In this document: piece by piece, positions 20,422 through 30,670 of the stretch
How the letters are laid out: each line of letters opens with the position of its first letter
How positions within the stretch are numbered: position 1 is the stretch's first letter
Assembly (NCBI GenBank): GCA_018136815.1
Contig: CM030938.1
Location: forward strand, 911,063 to 975,062
DNA from: Isochrysis galbana
Lineage: Eukaryota > Haptophyta > Isochrysidales > Isochrysidaceae
DNA: 64,000 nucleotides
Reading direction: 5' to 3'
Notes under the pieces: model-generated
The model's input: the letters and a program-made list of their open reading frames with translations, nothing else
Databases searched by the model: none
What the model was told of the DNA's origin: nothing
Position numbers and translations under genes: made by a program

Positions 20422-20662
20422 GAGGTGGAGGAAGGGAAGATAAGGGCGGTGAAAGTAGAGATGGATAATCCTGTAGACAGTAGGTGTGTAGCCCTGAATC
20501 TTCAGATGTTTTTTTTTAGTCCTAGCTAGCACCTAACATTTGAGGGCTGTGGAAAGTGGCTATTGCGTGCAATTGTGTGCAGGTGTCCTACATGCACGGA
20601 CTCGTAGTGAGGATCCATGCCACACACATACCCTGACGAAGCACTTTCACTTGGCAGTTTCG

Positions 20663-21472
20663 CTATTCTTTCGCCAACATGCCGCGGGCAGCTGAGAAGA
20701 CTAGCTCGGCGCTCTCCAGGAACCACCAGAAAATAATGGCTTGCTGCACAAAGACGGCGGTGCCCAGGAGGCTTGACAACTGAGGGCTGCTTTGGGTTCC
20801 GAGCACAAGGAGAAGTTGGACGACAGCCAGACCAAAAAACTTTGCCCGAGTCTTCGCCCAGAAATTCTGGTGATAAGTCTCGGCTGGTATGAATATCCGA
20901 CCGGGCGTGCTATCATCTATCCGTACCACTACCGTTGCTGGAGTGTCCCGTCCTGTAGTCTCGTACTGCTCCTTAGCTTCCCTAACAGTCATCTCGGCAA
21001 TACTTTGCTGCTGCTCATCGTGGGCCCAGATGACAGAACGATACTGGTCTTCCTTCCCTGGAACAACGATGGATGCGTCGTGCTCCTGCCAGAAAGTCCG
21101 AAGCAGCTGCTCGTAGCTCACCTTCCGTGGATCGTACTCGACCTGCACCGCCTCAGTCCGCCCATCACCGCGGCAGACTGAGAAGTAGGAAGGACGGCCG
21201 AAAGAATCTGTTGAATTAACGACGGACGCATAACCAGCGGTCGAGCTCAGAACACCCTCGAGCTGCGAGAAGGCTGCTTGCGGCGCCCAGAAGCAGCCCA
21301 TCCCAAAGGTAGCGAGCGAGCGCTTCGAACTGTGGCCGCTCAGCGTGGGTGTCTCCGAGGCTATGGGGGCGCTCTCGAGCAACCGCGGCACGGCCAGGCG
21401 CCGGACCCATGTGGGTGACGTTACCAGCCCGTGCAGCGTGGCAGACGACAGCAGGAGGGTGAGCAACCCCAT
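20663..21472 (-). CDS. msrA: peptide methionine sulfoxide reductase A with C-terminal membrane anchor
   Basis: Reduces the S-form of methionine sulfoxide in proteins using thioredoxin-type reductant. A single exon of 269 aa. The start is the ATG at 21472 (MGLLTLLLSSATLHG), giving a hydrophobic targeting-like N-terminus. The catalytic GMGCFW motif comes near residue 57, then GYAS, EAVQVEYDP and the family's YHQNF near the end of the domain. After about residue 210 two hydrophobic stretches follow (FFGLAVVQLLLVLG and LGTAVFVQQAIIFWWFL), which standard MsrA lacks. This suggests a membrane-tethered, perhaps plastid, enzyme. A purine/pyrimidine tract lies just upstream (21480-21545). No second (MsrB) domain is present. 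Confidence 0.92.
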   Translation of the reverse strand: MGLLTLLLSSATLHGLVTSPTWVRRLAVPRLLESAPIASETPTLSGHSSKRSLATFGMGCFWAPQAAFSQLEGVLSSTAGYASVVNSTDSFGRPSYFSVCRGDGRTEAVQVEYDPRKVSYEQLLRTFWQEHDASIVVPGKEDQYRSVIWAHDEQQQSIAEMTVREAKEQYETTGRDTPATVVVRIDDSTPGRIFIPAETYHQNFWAKTRAKFFGLAVVQLLLVLGTQSSPQLSSLLGTAVFVQQAIIFWWFLESAELVFSAARGMLAKE

Positions 21473-21939
21473 CGAGGGGCGGGGGCGGGGGGGGGGAGGG
21501 CGAGGCGGGAGAGAGACGGACAAGGCGGGGGAGAGGGGGAAGGGAGTGCTTTATTTACATATTTGTGTGTATTTTTTTGATTTTTTGTAGAGTAGAGTAC
21601 TCCGTATGTATCTAACTCCTAGCACCCCAGTCCTTCCCCTTGACAGTACTTGCCCTTGGGGGCCTGGAACCCCCCGAAAGGTACTCCGCCATGGGCATGG
21701 AGGGTGGTCAGGCTGCTAGCACACCAACAGCTCCGGTTGCGCACCTTCACAGCCGGGACGGCTTCTGCTTCTGGCCGGCTAGGCTTGTTAGTGCATGGCT
21801 AGTGGCTAGTGGCTAGTGGCGGTGGCGGCACTAATACTAATACTCAGTCGTTTTATTTTTTATTTATTATACTGTGTAATAAGCATATGCAATTCTGAAG
21901 CCCGACCTCACGCCGCACCACCACAATGTAGTCATATGC
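21473..21939. other. intergenic; repeat 21588-21775 is inverted at 55925-56125
   Basis: Besides the CT/GA-type promoter tract of msrA, the stretch contains about 190 bp that match the reverse complement of 55925-56125 at roughly 75 percent by eye (shared ACACCAACAGCT and TGCGCACCTTCAC). A short tandem GCTAGTG repeat lies near 21795-21820. Confidence 0.55.
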
Positions 21940-22512
21940 TCACAATGGCAAGTTTGCTTGCTGCCGCAAACGGGCAAACTCGCGAGTGCATTCGGCTCCA
22001 AAGCAGTTTGCTGCGTGCTCGTTCGCACCGGCCCAGCCCACACCCCTTCGTGGTCCTCTTCCAATGACGCCTGATGTCCAATGAACGTATGGTGGCATCG
22101 TCCTGTGCACCTTTCGCCAAGCATCGGAATACTTTCCCCTGGCATTGTACTTGGGCGTTGCGATAGGATCACGTTGCCGCTTCAGCCAGCACTCCCCAAA
22201 CGTATGGTTCCAGATGTCATGGGCCCAACATCGAGTAGGGTGCGGGCACCATACCCATGCGTTACACGCTCGCTCCGGCTTCTCCAACGCCTCTTTCCTT
22301 GCTGCCTGTGCGAGGCACCTGGCACAACATTCTGCTGCGCTGGCGGTCTTGTGCGAGCGCCCCCATGTCAGCACGCTACCATCATCGCCGAGCGCGGCGT
22401 TCGGCTCATACCCGCACCGCTCGTCGATCTGTGCGTCTGAAGCAGCGAGCAGCGCGTCTGGAGCAGCGAGCAGGGCGTGCACCAGAGTGGAGAGGATGAG
22501 CAGCACCCGCAT
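21940..22512 (-). CDS. secreted Apple/PAN-like cysteine-rich protein
   Basis: 190 aa, single exon, starting at the ATG at 22512. MRVLLILSTLVHALLAAPDA is a clear signal peptide. The mature part has the pattern WGRSHKTASAAECCARCLA, then CNAWVWCP and ECWLK. This is the Cys framework of Apple/PAN-like domains found in many algal secreted proteins, where they bind protein or carbohydrate. Ten or so cysteines fit disulfides in the secretory route. The start is next to a long CT/GA microsatellite, and the gene is head to head with the STIMATE-family gene. Upstream in-frame codons are only Glu-Arg repeats of the microsatellite and are excluded. Confidence 0.7.
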   Translation of the reverse strand: MRVLLILSTLVHALLAAPDALLAASDAQIDERCGYEPNAALGDDGSVLTWGRSHKTASAAECCARCLAQAARKEALEKPERACNAWVWCPHPTRCWAHDIWNHTFGECWLKRQRDPIATPKYNARGKYSDAWRKVHRTMPPYVHWTSGVIGRGPRRGVGWAGANEHAANCFGAECTREFARLRQQANLPL

Positions 22513-22545
22513 CGGCAACAGCGGCCGGTCGGCTCTCTTCTCTCT

Positions 22546-22612
<67 letters not shown>

Positions 22613-22764
22613 CCCCCCCCTCTCTCCACGTCTCTCTCTCTCTCCTCTCCCCCTCTCCCCCTTCTTTGATTCATCCCGTGAGTGCTGCAACCCTTTGCCC
22701 TTCTCGTCCTCTCAATATCTATCCCCCCCTTCTTTATATCCCATTGAGAAAGAGAAAGAGAAAG

Positions 22765-22836
<72 letters not shown>

Positions 22837-23054
22837 TAGAGTGAACGGGCCGAAACTCCCTCCGTCTTCACATACATAAATAGACATACCCTAGCTTTGG
22901 CTCTGTTCTTGCTCGCTTCTCTTTCTCTCTCTCTCCATCTCATCTCCCCATCATCCTCCCGCTGTGATGCCCGCTACCGGCCGCGCCGCTGATATACGAC
23001 TGCCTCGTTCCTCTTCCTCTCTCATCCTGCTTCTCTCTCTCACTCTCTCTCTCA

Positions 23055-23097
<43 letters not shown>

Positions 23098-23316
23098 TCT
23101 CTCTGTTTCTCTATCTCGTATTTCTCTCATTTATCTTCATACCTTGGGGATGACTTCCCTCCCCATCTCGATCTCTTTCTCCCTTCTCTCTTTCCCTCTC
23201 TTTTTTTTCATTTCTCTCCTCTCTCTCTCCTCTCTCCCTCCCTCCCTCCCTCCCTCCCTCCCTCCCTCCCTCCCCTCCCTCCCCTCCCTGCCCTTCCTCC
23301 CGTCCTCCCTCTTCCT

Positions 23317-23376
<60 letters not shown>

Positions 23377-23446
23377 CCCCCCCCCCCCCCGCCTGCTCCC
23401 CCCCCCCCCACCCCATCCCATTTCCCCCAAAGCCCTGAGTGGGCGG
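22513..23446. promoter_or_regulatory. shared 0.93-kb head-to-head promoter region full of microsatellites
   Basis: Between two divergent start codons lie (CT)n at about 22559-22610, a C-run 22611-22620, (GATA)n at about 22766-22785, (GA)n at 22784-22832, (CT)n at 23036-23104, (CCCT)n at 23236-23278, (CT)n at 23320-23372 and C-runs to 23409. No TATA-like box stands out. Such GA/CT tracts can bind GAGA-type factors or form triplex DNA; here this is inference. Confidence 0.6.
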
Positions 23447-24530
23447 ATGGAGGGACCGGGCATGGAGGTGTGCCCCGTGGTGAAGCGCTTCTTCTTCCGC
23501 CTCTTAGTCCTCGGCGCCGCCGGCCTCCTTTTCCTCTCCTTCATCGGCTGGCGAATCGCTCGCGGCCGAGAGAACAGGGACTACCGCACCTTCATTGCGG
23601 ATGTGTCAAAACAGGCAGGGCAGCAGGCGATGGGTGGCGTGATGATGGTGCTGCTGGGTACACACCTCTCTGAGCGCGGGTACTCACCCCTCGCCTGGTA
23701 CGGAGCGCTCTTCCCATTTGAGGTAATCCTCACGACGCTATTCACAGGCAGCTTCCGTAGGATCACTGAGGCGCATGCGGCGCGATTCGCGACCAGATAT
23801 CAGTCGTTCAGATGGGCGCAACCGCTGGCAAACGTAGGGCAATATGGGCCTGCGGGCATGGGCGACTGGAGGTGGTCCTGGTACTTTGCACAATTGGTAC
23901 AGGCGACTCTTCTAATCGGGCTTCCAGCACGACTTTGTGCCCTTAGCTGCATCTCCTTGTCGCTGTGGATCTTGCCTGCAGGGATGAACCCATGCGCTGC
24001 TCTCGCGCACCTGTATTTCAATTCAGGTCTTAGTTGCGACCAGCAGGTGTATGGCTGCCTTTCCCCCGCCCCTCTCCCTTCGCCTGCTTCCGCGGATATG
24101 AATTTTCAAAAACGAATTACTCTTCTGCGTGGGATGCCTTTCCCCACGGCTGACAGGCGGCCATCATTCTCTACGTGATGCCGGTGTTCGCCGATGCCAC
24201 TCAATTCATCATCATTGACCGTTTACAGGTATGGAGAATACCTACCATAGGCTTTTCTAAGAGCCGCGTGGGCCCTCAGCCTCGCGATATGCTTCTGATC
24301 GCCGTGATAAAATCTTCATCTCTCAAGCTGCCTTCCCTCCTTAGGCTTCGAGCCGCAGCGTTCCCATTGGCAGCGGCCCTCCAATCATACGGTCTTTCGT
24401 TGCACCGCCGTACGATGAGGAGCTCATGCCGGATCCGGGTTCCGCTCGTCTCTTCAGTGGGATGTCGCGAACTGATTCATCGGTGACTACGCCAACGGGC
24501 TCACCTCGCGGACGGGCCGAAACCGCCTGA
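23447..24530 (+). CDS. STIMATE/TMEM110-family multipass membrane protein, three exons
   Basis: Exons are 23447-24046, 24157-24228 and 24345-24530, all joined in phase 0 with GT-AG introns of 110 and 116 bp; 285 aa. The family marker YRTFIADVSKQAGQ is followed by WYGALFPFEVILTTLFTG and QYGPAGMGDWRWSWYFAQLV. The small second exon encodes AIILYVMPVFADATQFIIID, which fits the last family helix. About five membrane segments are seen, and the tail (ASSRSVPIGSG to RGRAETA) is cytosolic-looking. In animals the family sits in the ER near plasma-membrane contact sites and supports store-operated calcium entry; the fungal relatives are vacuolar. The role in this organism is unknown. Two in-frame ATGs, 23447 and 23462, are both possible starts. 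Confidence 0.72.
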
Positions 24531-24799
24531 ATCGTTCGGGTTGACCACAATCCCCGATAGCATCGTAGTATCAAGATTGGCCGATACTCATTGAATTCTG
24601 ATAGCATGGCTTCATTGGATCAGCACGCCGTCACCGCTCCTTGTGAGTTGCCATCAGTGCTAGGGCTGCCTTGATGGTGAATGGACAAGCGTACAGATAT
24701 GAGTCGACGGCCGAATGCAATACATCAATTCGACCTCTATGTTTGAAAATTATTGTGAATCGCTACGTCTAGGTGTATCCATGGCGCGCGCCCGTAGGC
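24531..24799. other. intergenic, nothing recognised
   Basis: 3' flank of the STIMATE-family gene. No coding signal or repeat was recognised. Confidence 0.4.
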
Positions 24800-25200
24800 A
24801 AAAAAAACCATAATATTCTTACCGCAAGCGCGGCGCATGGAACCACTACCTACACGTAGCATACTTTCTACACCCCCACTGCCCCGGCCCTTGACCCCCC
24901 GCCATTAGGCGGCTCCCCCCGTGCACTTGCACTTGTCGAGTCGAGCGTAGCCGGAGGGCTCAGGCTCTGAGCCACTCCGTCGCGAGCGGCACCGGCGGCT
25001 AGCGCGGCGCTTTGGCCTTCCTCCCTGCCGGGAGTCGGGTGAATGAAATTGTGGATTGGGTCGGGCAACCCCATTTGGATGTCTGGACTGGGAACGAACG
25101 GCGAACGAAGGGACGAAGGGCGGTGGGGCGGCGAGGCGCTCCTAGCGGCCCTAGCTGTGTTGGGTTGTAAGAGTAAGAGATGGTTAGACCTACAGAGAAC
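24800..25200 (-). repeat. retroposon tail plus repeat inverted at 33285-33560
   Basis: Read on the minus strand, the left end is a LINE-type tail (GCGGTAAGAATATTATGG then oligo-T), preceded by sequence like that of the 19657 element (GGGGCAGTGGGGGTGTAGAA). The right part, about 24930-25195, is repeated in inverse orientation at 33285-33560 at about 85 percent by eye. Confidence 0.6.
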
Positions 25201-25325
25201 TCTTCCCTCAGGGAGGGCTCTCCTCGTAGTTTGATCCAGGAGAGGTTCTATACCTCATTCTATGGTCTGGCTTTCCACCAGAGTGCGCCACGTGGCAGCG
25301 CGCGGAGGAGATCGCCGACGACGAG

Positions 25326-25487
25326 ATGCCACAAAACCTCGAGGCAATCGACGAGTACGAGGCAGCACTTGAGGCGAAGTCGGAGCTCGAGGCGGAGGAG
25401 GCGGCTGAGATTGAGATCGAGGCTGAGGTGGGAAGGGAAGGCAGCAGGCAGGCTGTGAATGATCCTGCTGTTCGTGCTGAGCGCTGA
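25326..25487 (+). other. short acidic ORF, unassigned
   Basis: A 53-aa Glu/Ala-rich frame starts MPQNLEAIDEYEAALEAKSE and ends PAVRAER. Acidic bias resembles the start of exon 2 in the repeat ORF family, but there is no clear alignment. It may be a fragment of a repeat-borne gene or chance. Confidence 0.25.
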
Positions 25488-25536
25488 GCAAAAACCATGA
25501 GGCTTAGGAGCCCAAGGCCCAGCAAGGCCCAAGGCC

Positions 25537-25871
25537 CGCCCGGCATCGGTTCGAAGTTGGGCTCTCCGGGCCTCCCTCGGCGACGGCTCAACGTTCAATG
25601 GGCTCGGCGGGTGGGTGATTTCGACGAGGGTTCGGCGCGCGGGCTGGCCTTTTTAAGCTTTTGCGATTTTAGCGTCTTTTGTCTTTTGTCAGTTTTTGAT
25701 TACGTTTTGTTTGTGGGGGGGCCAAGGGGGGGGTCCGGGTCCTAATGGGCCCCGGATATGTGCTAGTTGGGTGTATTGTGGGAACTTTCTCCCCAAAAAA
25801 ATCCTTAAATTTCCTCAATTCTGAGATGGTCATTTTTTCACCCCTTATAAAAACACTGTTTGACCGCCCTA
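25537..25871 (+). repeat. dispersed repeat, direct copy at 45417-45672
   Basis: Both copies start GCCCGGCATCGGTTCGAAGTTG and end GTTTGACCGCCCTA, with long near-identical middle parts (for example GGGTCCTAATGGGCCCCGGA). A shorter inverted remnant of the right end is at about 53545-53590. It looks like an end region of a DNA transposon or LTR, but no termini or duplications were found. Confidence 0.7.
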
Positions 25872-26292
25872 CATATAGTCAGAAGTGGCATTTACTAGTC
25901 TTGATAGTGATTGACAGCGTTAGCGTTAGTTAGCGGTGATACTTCCTGCAATAGCGAAGAATCCGATTGTCCTGACGAGGAGGAAGAGGACCCCGACTAC
26001 GTGCAGGACGATGAAGAGAGTGAAGAAGACGATGGAGAGGGAGAAGAAGAAGAAGACGATGGGGAAGAAGACGATGAAGAGGGGGAAGAAGACGATGGAC
26101 GATGGGGAAAGCGAGGGAGGACGACAATATCTGGGGCCAAAAGCCAAAAGGGCACCAGATATGTGCTAGTGTGATACACCAATCCGGTCAGCATATCCAA
26201 AAATCTCGTGATGAATCCTCAATCTTGACTTGATTCAAGTTTCATTTCACCCTTAGAAGTTAAATGCCTGTTTGACCGTCCTAAACATAGTG
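25872..26292 (+). other. acidic ORF between two diverged direct repeats
   Basis: A frame at about 25921-26174 encodes a very acidic stretch (CNSEESDCPDEEEEDPDYV) and then mixed Asp/Glu runs. It is flanked by two diverged direct repeats, 25755-25876 and 26157-26290, which share GATATGTGCTAGT at the left and TGTTTGACCG-CCTA at the right. It may be the acidic N-terminus of a degraded transposon gene. Confidence 0.35.
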
Positions 26293-26924
26293 ATAGTGGC
26301 GAGGGCGCAACCGTTCTGTAAATAGCTGTGGGCTCGCTCTCGCGCCCCTTGCTATTTCCCGCGCACAGCAGGAGGAAATGGCGCGAAGTCCCCCTTCTCC
26401 GTGCCCTCCCTCCCCCCCCCCCCCCCCCCCCCTCTCTCTCTCTCCCCCCCCCCCTCCCCCCTCTCTCTTCTCTCTCCCCCCCCCTCTCTTCCCCTCTCTC
26501 CCAGTCCCTCCCCCCCCTCCTCTCTCCATCTCTTCACACCGCCCAAACCCTCCTCCTCCTCATTTCTTTCCTTCCTCTTCATTCCCCAATCCTAACACTC
26601 CTCCCTTCCTCGACGAAAGACTTGGCTCTCCCTAATCCTCCCGCGCTCTCCTCTTTCCCCATTTTTTCCCGCTCTCTCTCTCTCCCCCCCCTTGCTTCCC
26701 GCCTCTCTCCCCCTCCCTCCCCCGCCCCCCCCCCCTTTCGCCTCCCCGCCACCACTACTTTCTCTTCTTCTCTCTTCTCCCCCAACCCCCAACGAGAGAG
26801 GGAAGAAAGAAGGGGAGGTTCAACACAGGCACAAATGGACTTGACGTATTTAGGTAAAGAAACGTGAGAGGGAGAGACGGAGAGAACAGATCTAGAAGAC
26901 AGAGGGACAAGGCACAGAGCGAGA

Positions 26925-26971
<47 letters not shown>
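26293..26971 (+). promoter_or_regulatory. 5' flank of MCMBP with C/CT tracts and (GA)n
   Basis: C-runs and CT tracts at 26400-26530 and 26670-26740 are followed by a perfect (GA)n at about 26931-26970 that touches the start codon context GGATGG. No TATA-like box was seen. Confidence 0.5.
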
Positions 26972-26974
<3 letters not shown>

Positions 26975-28909
26975 GCCTCGCAGACTGTCTCAGTGCTCTC
27001 CTCTCCGCTCACGCTGGTGGCCGAGCAGTTCGACCAGCTGTGCGCGCAAGGGGTCGACACGCTCCACTCGGGCACCGCCCTCTCACTCGCACCCGTGCTC
27101 CAGCAGCAGCTGCAGAAGTCGGGGAGCGCCACTGCTCTCCCCTCCCTCAATGCTCTACGGCAGGAGCAGCTCCCTCCCGGCGCACTCGTCCGCTTCCAGG
27201 GGATGGTGGTCGACATGCGCGACCCTGAATACTACGCTGGCGTGTACGAGGAGATCCAGCCCGACGGAGCCACCCGGATGCGCACCGGCAAGTTCCGCGA
27301 TGCACTCGAGGTACCCCCAGGGTGCACAGTCCGCCCAAGAAGCGAGTTCACCTGGCAGCGCACGCCGATCATCTGTGCTCCTCTGCCTGGCACCACGGAA
27401 TGGGCGGCCAAGGCCATCGCTGGCCCGTTGGCGGATGCGACTAACAACGACCCACCTGCCGCTGCTCTGGCCATGCCGGCACGCAGCAAGCGCTCCGCTG
27501 ATGAGGACATGGATGAGCGCCCTGCCGAGGAGGACATAGATGACGATATGGCGGTCGACGAGGCCCCGAAGCGGTCGCGTGCTGATGGCACTGAAACAGC
27601 CAACAGCACGGCCTTGGCGCCATGCATGCCCTGTGAGGGCTCTGACACGGGGATTATCGCACGCAATCCGGCTGCTGCGTGGACCCGCAGTGCGGCACTG
27701 GGCTCCGCCATGGTCAAGATCTACGATACCAACACCGATGGGTCCCAGGAGGTTTCTGACCTGCGGCTGAATGATTTAATCGAAGTTTACGGGGTGCTGG
27801 ACATGGGTGGCGAGACCGACGCGCCGGAGCCGGCGATGGACGGCATCTCCTTGATGGTGGAGGAGGAACGCGCCCTCCGTCCCCCGCCCTCGGCGCAGCC
27901 GCGTCTCCACTGCCTGTACTACCGCAAGCTCCAAATGGGCAAGTCGCATCCGCTTTTGCCGCCGCCGGGCACGAACGAGGAGAATTTGGTTGCCCAGGCC
28001 GCACGTCACCAAATGGTCGCAACTCGTGCAGCTGTCGTCGAGGCTTTCACGAGCGCCCTCTCCGGCGACGCACTCTCAGCCGAGTTGCTCCTCTTCTCCA
28101 TCATCTCGCGCGTCTTGACTCGCAGAGGAGAGGCCCCAATCGGCAAACTGGCGCTCAATATTTCTGGCTGCCCCGCCGCCTTGACGGCTGGCAGAGCTTC
28201 ACCCGTATGGTCGTCGCTGCTCAACATTCTTCGGGAACTCCTGCCAACTGTGTATGGCATGCCACTCACGCTCCAAAAGCTCAATGACTCCAAGCTTATC
28301 CCTGAGAAGGACTACGAGGCCAACGTCCTCCTATATGGAGAACTTCAGCTTCCCGCCGGTAGCACACTCCTCCTGGATGAGACCACCCTCACCCCCGGCA
28401 AACTGACCGAAGCTGGCGTGCGCAACCTCGGCGCGCTCGGAGACCTCGTCGCCCGCCAAAAGGTTGCGTTCGACTTCAAGTACTTCCCTGTCGATTTTGA
28501 ATCAGATGTATCTATGGTCTCTGTCTCCACCGCCCAGTCTGTGCTGAGCAACAGTGCTGCTCTGTGCCAGGTCCCACTGGCGGTGTGCCCATCCGGAGCT
28601 CCGATGCCCGCCGCGCTCTCGGACGCCTCCTTTCTCAACGCCGCTCGCTGCTATCTTGGCTTTGCTTCTCGCTGTGTTGGCCTCGAAATGCCTGAGCCGG
28701 TCGCGCAGGCGCTGCAGAACGACTTTGTGAATGCCCGGAAGGCAAACCAACAGATCTCACCAGACGACTTTGCGCTCTGGCTCACCTGTTCGCGCCTGTA
28801 TGCCGCGTCCCTCCTCGCCAACCAGATCGAGGAGTCGCACTACGCGTATGCTCGTCAGCTCGAGGCGGAGCGCGTGGCGCGGCTTCGCCCGGCCGAGGTT
28901 TGCGTTTAG
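26972..28909 (+). CDS. MCMBP: MCM complex-binding protein
   Basis: 645 aa, single exon, about the length of the human protein (642 aa). It starts MASQTVSVLSSPLTLV directly after a (GA)n tract; upstream in-frame codons are just Glu-Arg repeats. The N-terminal block LVRFQGMVVDMRDPEYYAGV is the family signature. The C-terminal part has the AAA-like remnant with LNISGCP, PTVYGMPLTLQKLNDSKLIP, LLDETTLTPGKLTEAGV and KVAFDFKYFPVDFESDVSM. In animals and plants it binds MCM2-7 and helps unload or assemble the replicative helicase in the nucleus. An acidic insertion near 27500-27560 (DEDMDERPAEEDIDDDMAVD) looks lineage-specific. Confidence 0.93.
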
Positions 28910-29598
28910 GGCGCCGAGAGCGCCACCCATACGCCGAGTGAGTTTGATGCTGATGTGCTGCCGGCCATGTAGAGCACGCAGGAGGACGATGAGTTGCTAG
29001 CGGCTGGCTCTGCTTGCGTTTGGCGTGACGATGATTGTGCGTGTTGCTGCGAATAGGTCGGAACTGCTACGCGCTACGGGTCTCACCAGAATTACGTGAA
29101 GCCCTCTTGGTTAGCAGTGGCGGCCTGCCTCACTACGCGAATGTCTGTGTGTCGTCGTTATGTCGATGCTGATGGTTGTTGGTGTCAATGATGGATGATT
29201 TGCTTAAGGGTTGTGGTGATACGTTTGGCGCGGCCAATTGCAACGCTCTTGCTATACTTTACCGCCTCGCTCTTGACGCAGCAACTGCTGATGGCGGCAA
29301 GCGGCAATGCGTATCCACGCGCCGCATGGGCGGCGCCGGCCACGCGCGCCCAATCATGCTCGCCACCGCATGTCAATTTTTCGGCGGTACCCCCGATGCC
29401 TGGGGCACCGCTCCCGCGTGCACCACCGATATGATTGTAGTAGTATTTACTACTTCTACTATAATATTTAATTAGAATTGATAATGAACCTAACGTGAAT
29501 CTATAAAAAGAAAGTTACATGGTCCTCTTTCGTCGACAGAACGCGACCTAAAGGAGGCTGGGCACAAGGAACCGCTTTGTATCCAGCAGCACTCACAT
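28910..29598. other. 3' flank of MCMBP; no gene recognised
   Basis: GC-rich until about 29430, then a short AT-rich piece (29440-29520). No conserved frame seen. Confidence 0.4.
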
Positions 29599-29639
29599 GT
29601 GCAGACTATGCGGCCGCAACACCAACACCGCGAGGACTC

Positions 29640-30000
29640 GTGCTGCAACGTGCAACCTAGCGTGGTGCCCCTCGACGTCGAAGCTCGAAGCGTGTTTGAG
29701 ACAATCGAAGCGCTATCGGGTTTCTTGCCCCCCCCCCCCCCAAGGCGGCCACGAAAACAAAAAACATATCGGACAGACTATTTGTTTTCCGCCCAAAGCA
29801 TGCCTACACCAGACGTCCTCAAAGTGCTCTTTATTATGGCATGGAAATTCGCCATACTCGACTTTTACAGAGTCGAAGTTTACGCGTACACTTTCATCCA
29901 TCACATACCGGTACTCGAAACGACCATAGCAAGATTCAAGATTCGCTACCCTGACAAGAGGAACACACCTAGCATGAATGCAGTACCTAATCCGCACTCA
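29640..30000 (+). mobile_element. possible Ty1/copia reverse transcriptase remnant (fossil)
   Basis: An open stretch contains RTDYLFSAQSMPTPDVLKVL, then FIMAWKFAIL and YRVEVYAYTF. This resembles the copia RT region DY..F.P.....(I/L)R.LL..A......Q.DV..AF. Spacing fits but key residues are poor. It is broken and old if real. Confidence 0.3.
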
Positions 30001-30409
30001 AAGTGCGACACAGGGAAGGAAACCCAAGCTCAAGGGAACACTAGAACTATGCACCCCCGTATTCATCGAAGACAAAAATGGTGGACTCACAATGGGCGAC
30101 AACCTCAAACTCATAGCGCACGCGCTAGACTTGGTCGACAAACTAGCCTAGATCGCGCACAACCTCCGTTGCGTGTGGATCACTCCAAGTTTGCTGTCCG
30201 AACAAAGACTCAATTACAATTTGGCCCGAAAAGCCCATCAAAGGCACCGCGTATCCTCGCCCTTCTCGACTCAAAAATTCAGGACGAAAAAATCGTGTCG
30301 GCCAGTCAAACGGATCCGGCGCTGGGAATTCTCATTTATGCCACGTGGAGCTGAGTACGGCCAGCCCGTGCCAGGGCTCCCGGCGCAAAGCTAGCGACTA
30401 ACTAAAGAG

Positions 30410-30670
30410 GCCGCATCAAGCCGTGGAGTCGCTCATCACGCCAAGGGCGAATGGCTTCGCGCGTAGTCCCCTGGATGCTTGCATCGACAACACGGCACAA
30501 CTAGTCATGTTGAGCGATTTAGATGGGTGAATGACTTGCCAACTTGGCCCCATCAAGCCCAGAGCTCGCTCATCTTGCCGAAGGACGGCTGCGAGCTGGA
30601 GAACGCCTCGCGCGCAAAGTCCGCAGGATGCTTGCGTCAGCAGTGCGGCACAGCTGCTCATGTTGAGCAC
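30410..30670. repeat. diverged tandem duplication, two units of about 130 bp
   Basis: Each unit runs from CATCAAGCC through GGATGCTTGC to a GTCATGTTGAGC or CTCATGTTGAGC end. The units are at about 30412-30522 and 30550-30662. The right unit overlaps the predicted last codons of the U-box gene, so that gene's C-terminal tail may be repeat-derived. Confidence 0.5.

Noticed and set aside
20792-21181. 129-codon plus-strand frame
   Set aside because: Shadow of msrA on the other strand.
22964-23446. N-terminal extension of the STIMATE-family gene by 161 codons
   Set aside because: The extension is only Leu-Ser and Pro runs translated from microsatellites; the ATG at 23447 is the first after the tracts.
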